DNA of 64,000 nt, taken from assembly GCF_003008515.1 (NCBI RefSeq), contig NZ_CP027668.1, forward strand, positions 1,728,001 through 1,792,000. Direction: 5' to 3'. Positions within the stretch are counted from its first letter, which is position 1. Each line of letters begins with the position of its first letter. The translations under genes were made by a program, and so were the position numbers. Origin of the DNA: Phreatobacter cathodiphilus. GTDB lineage: Bacteria; Pseudomonadota; Alphaproteobacteria; Rhizobiales; Phreatobacteraceae. Of the stretch, positions 33,143 to 42,234 are shown in pieces. The notes under the pieces were generated by a model. That model ran no database searches. It was not told the DNA's origin and saw only the letters and a program-made list of their open reading frames with translations.

Positions 33143-35230
33143 TCAGCGCCACATGCCGCGCATCCTCGCCTTCAGGTCAACCTGCACGTCGGGCCGAGGC
33201 GCCCGCCCGCCCGCTTCCCCCGACGGGGGCGGCCACGACAGGCGGGCGAAGCGGTCGAGCATGTCGGCACTGATGAAGCGGCTGCGCGAGGCATAGACGT
33301 GCCGGTCGCCGCGCGCCGCCTGACCGTGCACGAAGAATCGCTGCGGCGTCACGACGTGGAGACTGTCCCGGGCGCGGGTCATGGCGACGTAGAGCAGCCG
33401 CCTCTCCTCCTCGACCTCCTCCTTCGTGCCGACGGCGAGATCGGATGGGATACAGCCGTCGACGGCGTTGAGGATGAACACCTTCGTCCATTCCTGGCCC
33501 TTGGCTGAATGGATGGTCGAGAGAATGAGATAGTCCTCGTCGAGATGCGGTGGGCCCGCCTCGTCGCTGGTCGCGTCCGGCGGGTCGAGCGTCAGTTCGG
33601 TGAGGAAGCGCTCGCGCGAGGCGTAGCCGGAGGCGATCTGCTCGAGCTGCACGAGGTCCGCATGGCGCGAGGTCGCGTCCTCATGGCGGCGCTCCAGATG
33701 GGGCTCGTACCAGAGCCGGACGCGTTCCAGGTCGGACGGCCATGCCCGCTTCGAGCGCAGCTCGGCGAAGAGATCGACGAAGGCCGGCCAGTGCTCCTGC
33801 GCCCGCGCCGGGGCCCGATAGACCTGGAGGCCCAGCACCGGGTCGAGCGCCATGGCCATGGCCCCCATCGCGGCGGCGGCCGCGCTCGGCCCGATCCCCG
33901 GCATGAGCTGCATGACGCGGAAGGCGGCCACCCGGTCCTTCGGATTCTCGGCGAAGCGCAGGACGGCGAGCACGTCCTTCACATGGGCGCTGTCGAGGAA
34001 CTTCAACCCGCCGAACTTGACGAAGGGGATGTTGCGCCGGGTCAGCTCGACCTCCAGCGGTCCGGAATGGTGGGCGGCGCGAATCAGCACGGCCTGCGAT
34101 TTCAGCGCGATGCCCTCCTCACGCGCGGCGAGCACGCTCGCGGCGACGAATTGGGCCTGGTCGGCCTCGTCGCGGACGCTGACGAGTTCCGGCTTCTCGT
34201 GGGATCGCCGCTCGGTCCACAGATCCTTGGTGAAACGTTCGGCCGCCTCGCCGATCACGCGGTTGGCGGCATCGAGGATGGTGTCGGTCGAGCGGTAGTT
34301 CCGGTCCAGGGTGACGATACGGGCGGGCACGGGAAAGGACCGGGGGAAATCGAGGATGTTGCGCACCTCGGCGGCCCGGAACGAATAGATGGACTGCGCG
34401 TCGTCGCCGACGACCGTGAGCCCCCGGCCCTCCGGCTTGAGCGCCAGCAGGATCGCCGCCTGGAGGCGGTTCGTGTCCTGGTACTCGTCAACGAGGATAT
34501 GGTCGAAGCGCGAGCCGAGATGGGCGGCCATCGAGGGCTCGGCACACATCTGCGCCCACCACAGGAGCAGGTCGTCGTAGTCGAGGACGTTCTGCGCCTG
34601 CTTGGCCTCGACATAGGCGGCGAAGAGCCGCTTGAGCTCCTCGGCCCAGCCGGCGCACCAGGGAAAATGTCTGGCGAGGACGGGCGCGATGTCGGCCTGC
34701 ATGTTCACGGCCCGCGAATAGATGGCCAGGCACGTGCCCTTCGTCGGGAACCGACTGTCGGCGCCGGAGAGGCCGAGCTCGTGGCGCACGAGGTTCATCA
34801 GATCGGCCGAATCCTCCCGGTCGTGGATGGTGAAGGCGGGGTCGAGGCCGATCTCGAGGGCATAGTCGCGCAGGACCCTCGCCCCGATGGCGTGGAAGGT
34901 CCCCGCCCAGGTCAGCCCCTCGGTCAGCGTCGCGGCCTTCTCCCCCATCACCCGGCGCGCGATGCGCTCGACGCGGTTCTTCATCTCCGCCGCCGCCCGA
35001 CGGGAGAAGGTCATGAGCAGGATGCGTCGGGGATCGGCCCCCTTCACGATGAGATGGGCGACACGATGGGCGAGCGTGTCGGTCTTGCCCGATCCGGCGC
35101 CGGCGATGACCAGAAGCGGCTCGGCAATGCCGCCCTCGCCGTGCTCGACCGCCGCCCGCTGGGCCGGATTGAGCCGGTCGAGGTGGTCGACGGCCTCGCT
35201 GCCGGGCGGCGAATCGATGATCTCGGACAT
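33143..35230 (-). CDS. UvrD/Rep-family (superfamily 1) DNA helicase
   Basis: The protein has 695 residues and the SF1A helicase motifs: LNPAQRAAVEHG (Q motif), GAGSGKT (Walker A), MTFSRRAAAEMKNR (Ia), VDEYQDTN (II), VVGDDAQSIYSFRAAEV (III), LDRNYRST (IV), STIHSAKGQEW (V) and YVAMTRARDSLHV (VI). It should unwind DNA 3'-5' in repair or recombination. It is slightly shorter than canonical UvrD and lacks its C-terminal extension. It stands alone, convergent with the GST gene. Confidence 0.9.
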   Translation of the reverse strand: MSEIIDSPPGSEAVDHLDRLNPAQRAAVEHGEGGIAEPLLVIAGAGSGKTDTLAHRVAHLIVKGADPRRILLMTFSRRAAAEMKNRVERIARRVMGEKAATLTEGLTWAGTFHAIGARVLRDYALEIGLDPAFTIHDREDSADLMNLVRHELGLSGADSRFPTKGTCLAIYSRAVNMQADIAPVLARHFPWCAGWAEELKRLFAAYVEAKQAQNVLDYDDLLLWWAQMCAEPSMAAHLGSRFDHILVDEYQDTNRLQAAILLALKPEGRGLTVVGDDAQSIYSFRAAEVRNILDFPRSFPVPARIVTLDRNYRSTDTILDAANRVIGEAAERFTKDLWTERRSHEKPELVSVRDEADQAQFVAASVLAAREEGIALKSQAVLIRAAHHSGPLEVELTRRNIPFVKFGGLKFLDSAHVKDVLAVLRFAENPKDRVAAFRVMQLMPGIGPSAAAAAMGAMAMALDPVLGLQVYRAPARAQEHWPAFVDLFAELRSKRAWPSDLERVRLWYEPHLERRHEDATSRHADLVQLEQIASGYASRERFLTELTLDPPDATSDEAGPPHLDEDYLILSTIHSAKGQEWTKVFILNAVDGCIPSDLAVGTKEEVEEERRLLYVAMTRARDSLHVVTPQRFFVHGQAARGDRHVYASRSRFISADMLDRFARLSWPPPSGEAGGRAPRPDVQVDLKARMRGMWR

Positions 35231-35302
35231 GGCCGACTGAACGATGTTTCCGCTTCGTTCGCAATCGGCGGCGTCGGGCCGCGGGGAACGACGGCGCGTC
35301 GA

Positions 35303-36622
35303 TCAGGCCGCGAGGCTCCGCATCCACGCGCTGTCGCGCGGCGAGGGTCGCCGGTGCAGGCGTTGGTCGAGCAGCCTGCGGGCCTTCTCGGTCTCTCCGC
35401 TGCGCATCAGCGCGACGAGCAGCGTGTCGTGGAAGACCTCGCGCTGCGCGCCGCTGCCGCCGATGCGCAACACCTCCGACGCCAGTGGTTCTAGAATGGC
35501 GACGCAGGTCGCGTAGCGCTCCTCCGCGAAGGCCAAGGCGGCCCGGCACATGCCGGGCACGACGGGGCCGGCTGCCAGCGTGCCGGCCTCGACCAGCCTC
35601 GTCGTGTCGTCGATGCGCTGCTGCAACAGCCCTGTTCGGCCCGTCGCCGCCTGGGCGAGCCCCAGATGCACGTCGATGAAGGCCTGGCCGGGCGTCGGGA
35701 ACTTCTCCTCGGCATAATCCGCCGCCTGCCGCCACAGCTCGGCGGGAACGCCGTGCCCGTAGGCCGCCATTCGCCAGAGGAACGACACCGTGTCGGTGAC
35801 GATGTTGATCGGCAGGCCGGTCGATGCCGCCGGCTGGACGTACCCGTCATAGATGGACAGAGCCCTCGCGGCATCGCCCCGCTCCAGCGCCGCCAGCGCC
35901 TGGTGCCAGGCGATATGGCCGTGCAGGACCCCCGACCGGTCATAGCTCGGCAGCCAGTCCTCGATGAACGCCTCCGCCGCGGCTCCCGACCCTTCCTCGA
36001 ACATGGCGTGCGAGACGGCATGGGCGCCGTTGGCATTGGCCGGCCGCAGCGCGAACCCTCTTTCCGCGAGATCGCGACCGAGCGCGACCGCGCCGTTTTC
36101 CGCCTGCGACCAGCCACGATAGGTCAGGAACCACCAGTCCTCGTCGGAGAACTGGGCCGCGTGGCGCTCGCACAGGTCGACGCGGGCCTGGTCGTGCCCG
36201 GCCATGCCGGAAAAGGCGAAGAGGCCGAAGGCACCGAGCGGCAGCCCGAAGATGACGACGTCGCGCGGCCAGGTGTCGAGATGGGTGAGGACGCGGTCGA
36301 GGGCCCGCGCGCCCTGCCCGCCGATGGCAAGGGACAGCGCCTCCACGTGGCTCCGCTCCCGCTCGGTGCCGTTCACCTGGGCGAGTTCCACCGCCTGGGC
36401 GATGTGTCTGCGCGCATCCTGCGGTTCCGCCCGGACGGCATGGGCCCGCGCCAGCGCCGCATGGGCGAGGGCGAAGCCCGGATCGGCCTCCACCGCCCGG
36501 CGCAGCGTCTCCACCGCACCCGGCCAGGCCGAAAGCAGCAGGTCGACGCCCTCGCGGTACAGCGCCGCCGCCTCGCCGGAGCTGGTGGTGATGGGCAGGC
36601 CGCGGCCATCGATAGGGGCCAT
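35303..36622 (-). CDS. TTC38-like tetratricopeptide repeat protein
   Basis: The protein has 439 residues built from helical repeats: ALYREGVDLLLSAWPGAVETLRRAVEADPGFALAHAALARAHA is a clear TPR-like start, and later parts include AHAVSHAMFEEG and HGHIAWHQALAALERGD, which match the TTC38 family. The start ATG at 36622 has GGAG eight bases upstream; the in-frame extension to 36748 has no support. Function unknown; no signal peptide. It sits upstream of and divergent from the acyl-CoA operon. Confidence 0.78.
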   Translation of the reverse strand: MAPIDGRGLPITTSSGEAAALYREGVDLLLSAWPGAVETLRRAVEADPGFALAHAALARAHAVRAEPQDARRHIAQAVELAQVNGTERERSHVEALSLAIGGQGARALDRVLTHLDTWPRDVVIFGLPLGAFGLFAFSGMAGHDQARVDLCERHAAQFSDEDWWFLTYRGWSQAENGAVALGRDLAERGFALRPANANGAHAVSHAMFEEGSGAAAEAFIEDWLPSYDRSGVLHGHIAWHQALAALERGDAARALSIYDGYVQPAASTGLPINIVTDTVSFLWRMAAYGHGVPAELWRQAADYAEEKFPTPGQAFIDVHLGLAQAATGRTGLLQQRIDDTTRLVEAGTLAAGPVVPGMCRAALAFAEERYATCVAILEPLASEVLRIGGSGAQREVFHDTLLVALMRSGETEKARRLLDQRLHRRPSPRDSAWMRSLAA

Positions 36623-36816
36623 GATCGAACTCCGGAGGCAGGCGTCGCGCGAGAACGCAATGGATGCACCATTCCGCGGTCCGCACCAGCGGCAATGGAG
36701 CCGGCCGGCCATGGCGCTGGCGCCGCAGAGCGCTGCCGCGACGCCCACCCGGCGCTCGCGGGGGCCACGTCGCCTCTGCTGAGTGATCTATCCCGCTTGG
36801 GGGATGCATCACGCCG

Positions 36817-36856
36817 TTGTCACCCGGCTCGATAAAAGTATGATCAGTGGATCATA
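36817..36856 (+). promoter_or_regulatory. Promoter and overlapping dyad of the acyl-CoA operon
   Basis: TTGTCA (36817-36822) and TATGAT (36839-36844) are separated by 16 bases. A perfect inverted repeat TATGATC-AGTG-GATCATA (36839-36856) begins on the -10 element. Binding there would block RNA polymerase. The TetR protein encoded at the far end of this operon (46395) is the obvious candidate ligand-responsive repressor. Confidence 0.6.
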
Positions 36857-36870
36857 ATTCATAACTTCGG

Positions 36871-38067
36871 GTGGAAACGACGGTGCAGGCTGAACTCAGG
36901 GCATTCCGCGAGGAGGTGCGGGCCTTCTGCCGCCAGGCCCTGCCTGCGGACATCCGCCGCAAGGTCGAGGAGAACCTGTCCCTCGAGCGGGCGGACCACC
37001 AGCGCTGGCAGAACATCCTGTTCCAGCGGGGCTGGATGGGCGGCCACTGGCCCCGCGAGTGGGGAGGCCGCGGCTGGAAGCCGCTGCAGCGCTGGCTGTT
37101 CGAGCAGACCCTGGCCGAAGAGGGCGCACCCTGGCTGATCCCCATGGGCGTCGCCTATGTGGGACCGGTCATCTACACCTTCGGCAGCGACGCGCAGAAG
37201 CGCCGCTTCCTGCCGCCCATCCTCAGCGCCGATCACTTCTGGGCCCAGGGCTATTCGGAGCCGAATGCCGGCTCGGACCTCGCGGGCCTGAAGACCCGTG
37301 CCGACCTGCAGGGCGACCATTACGTCCTCAACGGGCAGAAGACCTGGACCACCTATGCCAACTGGGCGGACTGGATGTTCTGCCTGGCGCGGACGCAGTC
37401 GGGCGAGCGTCCCCAGGACGGTGTCTCCTTCCTGCTGGTGGACATGACATCCCCCGGCGTCACGGTCCGCCCCATCGCCACCATGGACGGCAAGCATCAC
37501 GTCAACGAGGTCTTCTTCGACGACGTCCGCGTGCCGGCCGAGAACCTGGTCGGCGAGGAGGGCAAGGCCTGGCGTTACGCCAAGTTCCTGCTGGTCCAGG
37601 AGCGCCTGATCGCCGCCGAGACCGGACGCATCCGCCATCTTCTCGCCGGTCTGCGGGCGACCGCCGCAGCGCTGACCGAGGGCGGCCGGCCGCTGGCCGA
37701 GACCCCTGCCTTCGCCGCACGGATCGCCGACATCGCCATCGACCTCGCCGCGCTGGAAGCGGTCTGCGCCCGGCTGCTGGCGCGGGCGGACGGCGACGCT
37801 CCCGGCGGCGTCGAGGTCAACATGCTGAAGATCCGCTCCTCCGAACTGCAGCAGCGGGTCACCGAGGAGATGATGCGCGCCCTCGGCAGGCTCGGCATTC
37901 CCTTCGATCCCGCCTCGCTCGACCCGGGCGCAGACGTGCCGCCGGCCTGGCCGACGGGAGCCGTGGGCATGGCCAGCGAATTCATGCACCTGCGGGCGGC
38001 GACGATCTACGGCGGATCGAACGAGATCCAGCGCGGCATCATCGCGAAACAGGGGCTGGGCCTGTGA
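36871..38067 (+). CDS. Acyl-CoA dehydrogenase (PimC-like large subunit)
   Basis: The protein has 398 residues and the acyl-CoA dehydrogenase fold: helical N-terminal domain, beta domain with WAQGYSEPNAGSDLAGLKTRA and GQKTWTTYANWADWMFCLART, and C-terminal helical domain ending IYGGSNEIQRGIIAKQGLGL. The start is a GTG at 36871; a second GTG at 36883 has a better-placed GGTGGA and may be the real one. It resembles the larger of the paired dehydrogenases of pimeloyl-CoA and alicyclic acid degradation. It probably forms a heteromer with the product of the next gene, which starts at the last base of its stop codon. Confidence 0.87.
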   Translation: METTVQAELRAFREEVRAFCRQALPADIRRKVEENLSLERADHQRWQNILFQRGWMGGHWPREWGGRGWKPLQRWLFEQTLAEEGAPWLIPMGVAYVGPVIYTFGSDAQKRRFLPPILSADHFWAQGYSEPNAGSDLAGLKTRADLQGDHYVLNGQKTWTTYANWADWMFCLARTQSGERPQDGVSFLLVDMTSPGVTVRPIATMDGKHHVNEVFFDDVRVPAENLVGEEGKAWRYAKFLLVQERLIAAETGRIRHLLAGLRATAAALTEGGRPLAETPAFAARIADIAIDLAALEAVCARLLARADGDAPGGVEVNMLKIRSSELQQRVTEEMMRALGRLGIPFDPASLDPGADVPPAWPTGAVGMASEFMHLRAATIYGGSNEIQRGIIAKQGLGL

Positions 38068-39173
38068 TGACGACGTCGGTGCCCTCCCCGCAGGACGACA
38101 TGCGCCGGGCTCTCGGCGACAGCGCCGCGCGGCTTCTCGCTGCCGGCGGCCAGGTCCCGGGCGTCTATGCAGCCATGGTGGACGCCGGATGGCTCGCCGT
38201 GGGCCTGGCAGAGGAGGCCGGCGGTCTCGGGCTCGGCCTCGGCGACCTCGCGGAACTCGCGCGAGCGGTCGGCGAGGCGCGTTGCACCGTCCCCGTCATG
38301 GCGGTTGCAGGCGTCGGCCTGCCGCTGCTGGCCGAAGCGGGCGGCCCCTTCGTTGACACTCTGGTGGCGGCGACCCTCGCCGGCACGGCCGTGCCGGTTC
38401 TGGCTCACCAGGGCGCCGATGCCGGCTATGCCAGGGGCCACGGTGCGGCGACGCTCGAGCCGGGCTCCGACGGGTGGCGTCTCCGCGGCCGCCTGGTCGC
38501 CGTCGAGGGCGCCGCCCTCGCCGACCATCTTCTCGTTCCCGCCCGGCGAGCGGACGGGACATGCACGGTTGCGGTTGTCGCCACGGCGGAGGGCGGCGTC
38601 GAGCGCCGCTGCTATGCGGCCCTCGACGGCCGCCTCCTCATGGACGTCACGCTCGACGCGGTCGTTCCGGAGGACCGCTTGCTGCCGCTGGCGGATGCGG
38701 ATGCAGCCGTTGACGCGGCGCTCGACCGCGGCGCCCTCCTCGCCATGGCCGAGGCGGTGGGTTCGATGCGCGTGCTCATGTCCGACACCCTCGCCTATCT
38801 CAAGACGCGCCAGCAGTTCGGCCAGCCGATCGGCCGCTTCCAGGCCCTGCAGCACCGGGCCGTCGACATGACCATCGCGCTCGAGGAAGCCGAGGCGGTC
38901 GTCGACGCCGCCTGCGCGGCCGGACCGGGCGCGGAATTCAGCCGCGCCGTCGCCGTCGCCAAGGTCGTGGCCTGTCGTGCGGCCCGCCTCATCGGCCGGG
39001 AGGCCGTCCAGATGCACGGCGGCATCGGCATCACCGAGGACCTGCGGGTCAGCCACCACTTCCGCGCGCTCGTCGCGGCCGAGGGCCGCTACGGCGACGA
39101 CGACGCCTATCGCGCCCGCTTCGCCGCGCTCGACGCCGGCCACCCCCTCCCTGCCCAGGAGCATCGCCCGTGA
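38067..39173 (+). CDS. Acyl-CoA dehydrogenase (PimD-like small subunit)
   Basis: The protein has 368 residues. The N-terminal part is degenerate, but the C-terminal part is typical: YLKTRQQFGQPIGRFQALQHRAVDM and QMHGGIGITEDLRVSHHFRAL. It is best read as the partner of the preceding dehydrogenase in a heterotetramer. The ATG at 38067 shares its first base with the upstream stop (TGATG), so the two subunits should be made in fixed ratio. Confidence 0.85.
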   Translation: MTTSVPSPQDDMRRALGDSAARLLAAGGQVPGVYAAMVDAGWLAVGLAEEAGGLGLGLGDLAELARAVGEARCTVPVMAVAGVGLPLLAEAGGPFVDTLVAATLAGTAVPVLAHQGADAGYARGHGAATLEPGSDGWRLRGRLVAVEGAALADHLLVPARRADGTCTVAVVATAEGGVERRCYAALDGRLLMDVTLDAVVPEDRLLPLADADAAVDAALDRGALLAMAEAVGSMRVLMSDTLAYLKTRQQFGQPIGRFQALQHRAVDMTIALEEAEAVVDAACAAGPGAEFSRAVAVAKVVACRAARLIGREAVQMHGGIGITEDLRVSHHFRALVAAEGRYGDDDAYRARFAALDAGHPLPAQEHRP

Positions 39174-39967
39174 GCCGTTACGACAGCTACCAGACCATCA
39201 AGGCCGAGCGACGGGGCCGGATCCTGACGATCTCCCTCAATCGGCCGGACGAGCTGAACGCCGTCAATGCGCAGCTCCATCGCGAACTGTCGCGGATCTT
39301 CGTCGACGTCCGGAACGACCCGGACGCCGACATCGTCGTGCTCACCGGCGAGGGCCGTGCCTTCTGCGCCGGCGGCGACATCGACTGGATGCAGTCGACC
39401 ATCGACCGCCCGGAGGAGTTCGAGGCGACGGGCCGCGAGGCGAAGGACATCGTCTTCAGCCAGCTCGATCTGGACAAACCGCTCATCTGCCGCCTGAACG
39501 GCCATGCGACCGGGCTCGGCGCCTCCCTCGCCCTGCTCTGCGACGTCATCGTCGCCTCGGACAAGGCCAAGATCGGTGACCCCCACGTCTCCGTCGGCCT
39601 CGTCGCCGGCGACGGCGGCGCCTTCATATGGCCGCAGCTCGTCGGCTACGCAAAGGCGAAGCACTACCTCCTGACCGGCGACCTGATGAGCGCGGCGGAA
39701 GCCGAGCGCATCGGACTCGTCACCAAGGTGGTCGCCCCCGAAAACCTCGACGCGGAGGTCTACGGCCTCGCCGAGCGGCTGGCCGGGGGCGCTCTGAAGG
39801 CGATCAACTGGACCAAGATCACCACGAACCTCCCGCTGAAGGCCCTGTTCCACGCCCATTTCGACGCCGGCCTCGCCTACGAGACCATGTCGAACCTGAC
39901 CGCCGACCACCAGGAAGCGGTCAACGCCTTCCGGGAAAAGCGCAAGCCGGTCTTCACCGGTCGCTGA
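39170..39967 (+). CDS. Enoyl-CoA hydratase/isomerase (crotonase) family protein
   Basis: The protein has 265 residues. The oxyanion-hole segments are visible (AFCAGGDIDWM and NGHATGLGASLALLCD). The two glutamates that hydrate the double bond in classic enoyl-CoA hydratase are not: the usual PE is PH (H139) and the second Glu position is H165 in AKAKHYLLTG, while an Asp appears in VAGDGG (D148). It may be an isomerase, hydrolase or altered hydratase. It starts with GTG overlapping the upstream stop and follows the two dehydrogenases. Confidence 0.85.
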   Translation: MSRYDSYQTIKAERRGRILTISLNRPDELNAVNAQLHRELSRIFVDVRNDPDADIVVLTGEGRAFCAGGDIDWMQSTIDRPEEFEATGREAKDIVFSQLDLDKPLICRLNGHATGLGASLALLCDVIVASDKAKIGDPHVSVGLVAGDGGAFIWPQLVGYAKAKHYLLTGDLMSAAEAERIGLVTKVVAPENLDAEVYGLAERLAGGALKAINWTKITTNLPLKALFHAHFDAGLAYETMSNLTADHQEAVNAFREKRKPVFTGR

Positions 39968-40019
39968 GCGCCGCACTGCCCCAACAAGAACAACACAGAC
40001 CACCCACGAGGAAACCACC

Positions 40020-41276
40020 ATGACCAAGCTGACCCGCCGTGCATTGCTGGCCTCGGGCGCCGGCACCGCCCTTGCCCTCTCCGCCGATCCGCGGATCGGC
40101 GTTGGCCAGACCAACGAGCCGATCCGCCTCGGCGTGGTGACGCCGCTCTCGGGGCCGCAGGAGTTCATCGGCAGCTTCGTGAAGAACGGCGCCGAGGTGG
40201 CGGTCGACCTGATCAACAAGGCCGGCGGTGTCCGTGGCCGGCCTCTCGCCCTGGAATTCCGCGACGAGAAGGCCAATCCGGCCGCCGCCACCACCGTGGC
40301 GCGCGAACTCCTCGGCATGGGCATCAACCTGCAGTTCGGCACCATCGCCTCGACCGTCGCCCTCGCCTACGGCCCGCTCATGCAGGCCGAGAACGGCGTC
40401 AATCTCACCTGCGGCGCGGGGTCCGAGAAGATCAACCACGAGAACTACAGCCCGCATGTCTTCCGCATCGGCGACGGCACCTACCGCATGCGCGCCCAGG
40501 CCCGCATGATGGCCGAGAAGTTCCCGGACGTGACGAGCTGGACCGGCATCATCCCCGACCACGAATACGGCCGCACGGTCTGGGCGATCTATGTCGACGG
40601 ACTGCTCGAGTTCTATCCGAAGATCACCGGCAAGCAGCCGCAGATCGTCGATCCCATCATCGTGCCCTACGGCAGCGGCGACTATCGCAACTTCATCACC
40701 CAGGCGGCGCGCACCCCGGCCCGCGGCATCGTCAACGCCACCTATGGCGGCGACGCGGCGACGTTCTTCCAGCAGGCCCGCCCCTTTGGCCTGTTCAACA
40801 ACCGCATCCTCATGGACGCCGCCAACGAGTTCATCGTCGCCAACGCTCTGAAGACGCAGGTGCCGAAGCACTGGACCGGCACCCACTGGTACTACGCCGC
40901 CAACTCCTCGCCCGTGAGCAAGACCTTCTACGAGGCCTATGTCGCCAAGACCGGCCAGAAGATGCCGATGGGCTGGGCGGGCGAGGCGCAGGCGGCTGTC
41001 GCGGCCTATGCGGCGGCGATCGCCAAGACCGGCTCGACGGAGACCAAGGCGATCATCGAGGCCCTCAAGGGCCTGACCTTCGACACGGTCACCGGCTCCC
41101 GCACCATCCGCGCCGAGGACAACCAGGCCATCAAGGACCTGGAGATGATCCAGATCGAGCCCGATGCGGGCTCCGACGTCGGCTTCAAGGTTTCGGACTA
41201 CGTCAAGATCCCGGGCGCCGGCGTCATCGAGCCGGCGACACCGGGCAAGGCCATGGTCCTCCGCAAACCCTCCTGA
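40020..41276 (+). CDS. Liv-type ABC substrate-binding protein
   Basis: This 418-residue periplasmic receptor has a signal with a twin-arginine-like start (LTRRALLASGAGTALAL). LivJ/K-family features are IRLGVVTPLSGPQEFIGSFVKNGAEVAVDLIN and GVRGRPLALEFRDEKANPAAATTVARELL. In catabolic operons such receptors usually bind aromatic or alicyclic acids rather than branched-chain amino acids. A very strong hairpin follows it, separating its level from the permease genes. Confidence 0.88.
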   Translation: MTKLTRRALLASGAGTALALSADPRIGVGQTNEPIRLGVVTPLSGPQEFIGSFVKNGAEVAVDLINKAGGVRGRPLALEFRDEKANPAAATTVARELLGMGINLQFGTIASTVALAYGPLMQAENGVNLTCGAGSEKINHENYSPHVFRIGDGTYRMRAQARMMAEKFPDVTSWTGIIPDHEYGRTVWAIYVDGLLEFYPKITGKQPQIVDPIIVPYGSGDYRNFITQAARTPARGIVNATYGGDAATFFQQARPFGLFNNRILMDAANEFIVANALKTQVPKHWTGTHWYYAANSSPVSKTFYEAYVAKTGQKMPMGWAGEAQAAVAAYAAAIAKTGSTETKAIIEALKGLTFDTVTGSRTIRAEDNQAIKDLEMIQIEPDAGSDVGFKVSDYVKIPGAGVIEPATPGKAMVLRKPS

Positions 41277-41292
41277 GGGTCCCTCTGGAACT

Positions 41293-41318
41293 GGGGAAGG
41301 CGGTTCGCCGCCTTCCCC
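41293..41318 (+). terminator. Strong UUCG hairpin after the receptor gene
   Basis: A perfect 11-bp stem (GGGGAAGGCGG at 41293-41303, CCGCCTTCCCC at 41308-41318) closes a TTCG tetraloop, in the 70-base gap between receptor and permease genes; CTTTTCCT follows. Such hairpins stop exonucleases or give partial termination, so that receptor mRNA is more abundant than permease mRNA. Confidence 0.72.
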
Positions 41319-41346
41319 ACCTTTTCCTCGAAGGGGATGCCGTCCC

Positions 41347-42234
41347 ATGGTCGCGGACCTGCCCACGCTGCTCTTCAACGCCCTCGTCTGGGGCATGGCG
41401 ACCTTTCTCGTCGCCGCCGGCCTCACCATGATCTTCGGCATCCTGCACGTGCTGAACTTCTCGCACGGCGGCTTCTTCATGATCGGCGCCTATGTGGCCC
41501 ATTCGCTGACCAACTGGTCGGCGGCCATGGCGAACATCTGGGGCTTCCTCGCCGCCAGCGTCCTCGCCGGCGCGGTGATCGGCATCGTCGGGCTCGTCGT
41601 CGACCGCGCGGTCTTCAGACGGCTCGCCCATGTGGACGGCGCCTATGTCCTGGTCGCGACCTATGCCCTGCTTCTCGTCTGCAATGGTTTCGTGAAGCTC
41701 GTCTGGGGCCTCAACGTGGTCAGCGCCTCGCCTCCGCCCGAGCTCTTCGAGGTGTCCTTCCTCGGCAACCTCGTCCTGCCGCACTATTCGATCTTCGTCG
41801 TGGTCGCCGGCGTCGTCGTCTTCCTCGCGCTCGAATGGCTGATCAACATGACCTCGGTCGGCCGCCTGATCCAGGCCATCGCCATCGACCCGTGGATGGC
41901 GCGCCTCCTCGGCGTCAATGTCGGGCTCATCTATTCGGCGACGGTCGTCATCGGCTTCGCGCTCGCGGGCCTCGCCGGCGGCCTGCTCGTCGCCAACCAG
42001 AGCCTGTCGCCCGACCTCGCGGGCATCTTCATCATCCAGGCCTTCGGCGTCGTCATCGTCGGCGGCATGGGCTCGATCCGCGGCGCCTTCCTCGCGGCCA
42101 TCCTGCTCGGCCTCGTCGACAGTTTCGGCACGGCGCTGCTGCCGCAGATGCCGGGCGTCCTGTTCTTCGTCGCCCTGGCCGCCATCCTGCTCATCCGGCC
42201 GCGCGGCCTGATCGCCTCGGGGAGGCTGTCGTGA
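41347..42234 (+). CDS. livH: Liv-type ABC permease (LivH-like)
   Basis: The protein has 295 residues, eight membrane helices. The start WGMATFLVAAGLTMIFGILHVLNFSHGGFFMIGAY is the family signature, and the C-terminal GGMGSIRGAFLAAILLGLVDSFG is the coupling region. The start ATG was chosen by homology; the upstream in-frame extension lies in the hairpin region. GTGA overlap with livM. Confidence 0.92.
   Translation: MVADLPTLLFNALVWGMATFLVAAGLTMIFGILHVLNFSHGGFFMIGAYVAHSLTNWSAAMANIWGFLAASVLAGAVIGIVGLVVDRAVFRRLAHVDGAYVLVATYALLLVCNGFVKLVWGLNVVSASPPPELFEVSFLGNLVLPHYSIFVVVAGVVVFLALEWLINMTSVGRLIQAIAIDPWMARLLGVNVGLIYSATVVIGFALAGLAGGLLVANQSLSPDLAGIFIIQAFGVVIVGGMGSIRGAFLAAILLGLVDSFGTALLPQMPGVLFFVALAAILLIRPRGLIASGRLS

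Noticed and set aside
33509-35494. 661-codon plus-strand frame over the helicase gene
   Set aside because: Shadow of the UvrD-type helicase, which has all SF1 motifs on the minus strand.
36623-36748. N-terminal extension of the TPR protein to 36748
   Set aside because: The extension is not TPR-like and has no ribosome-binding site; the ATG at 36622 has GGAG at good distance.
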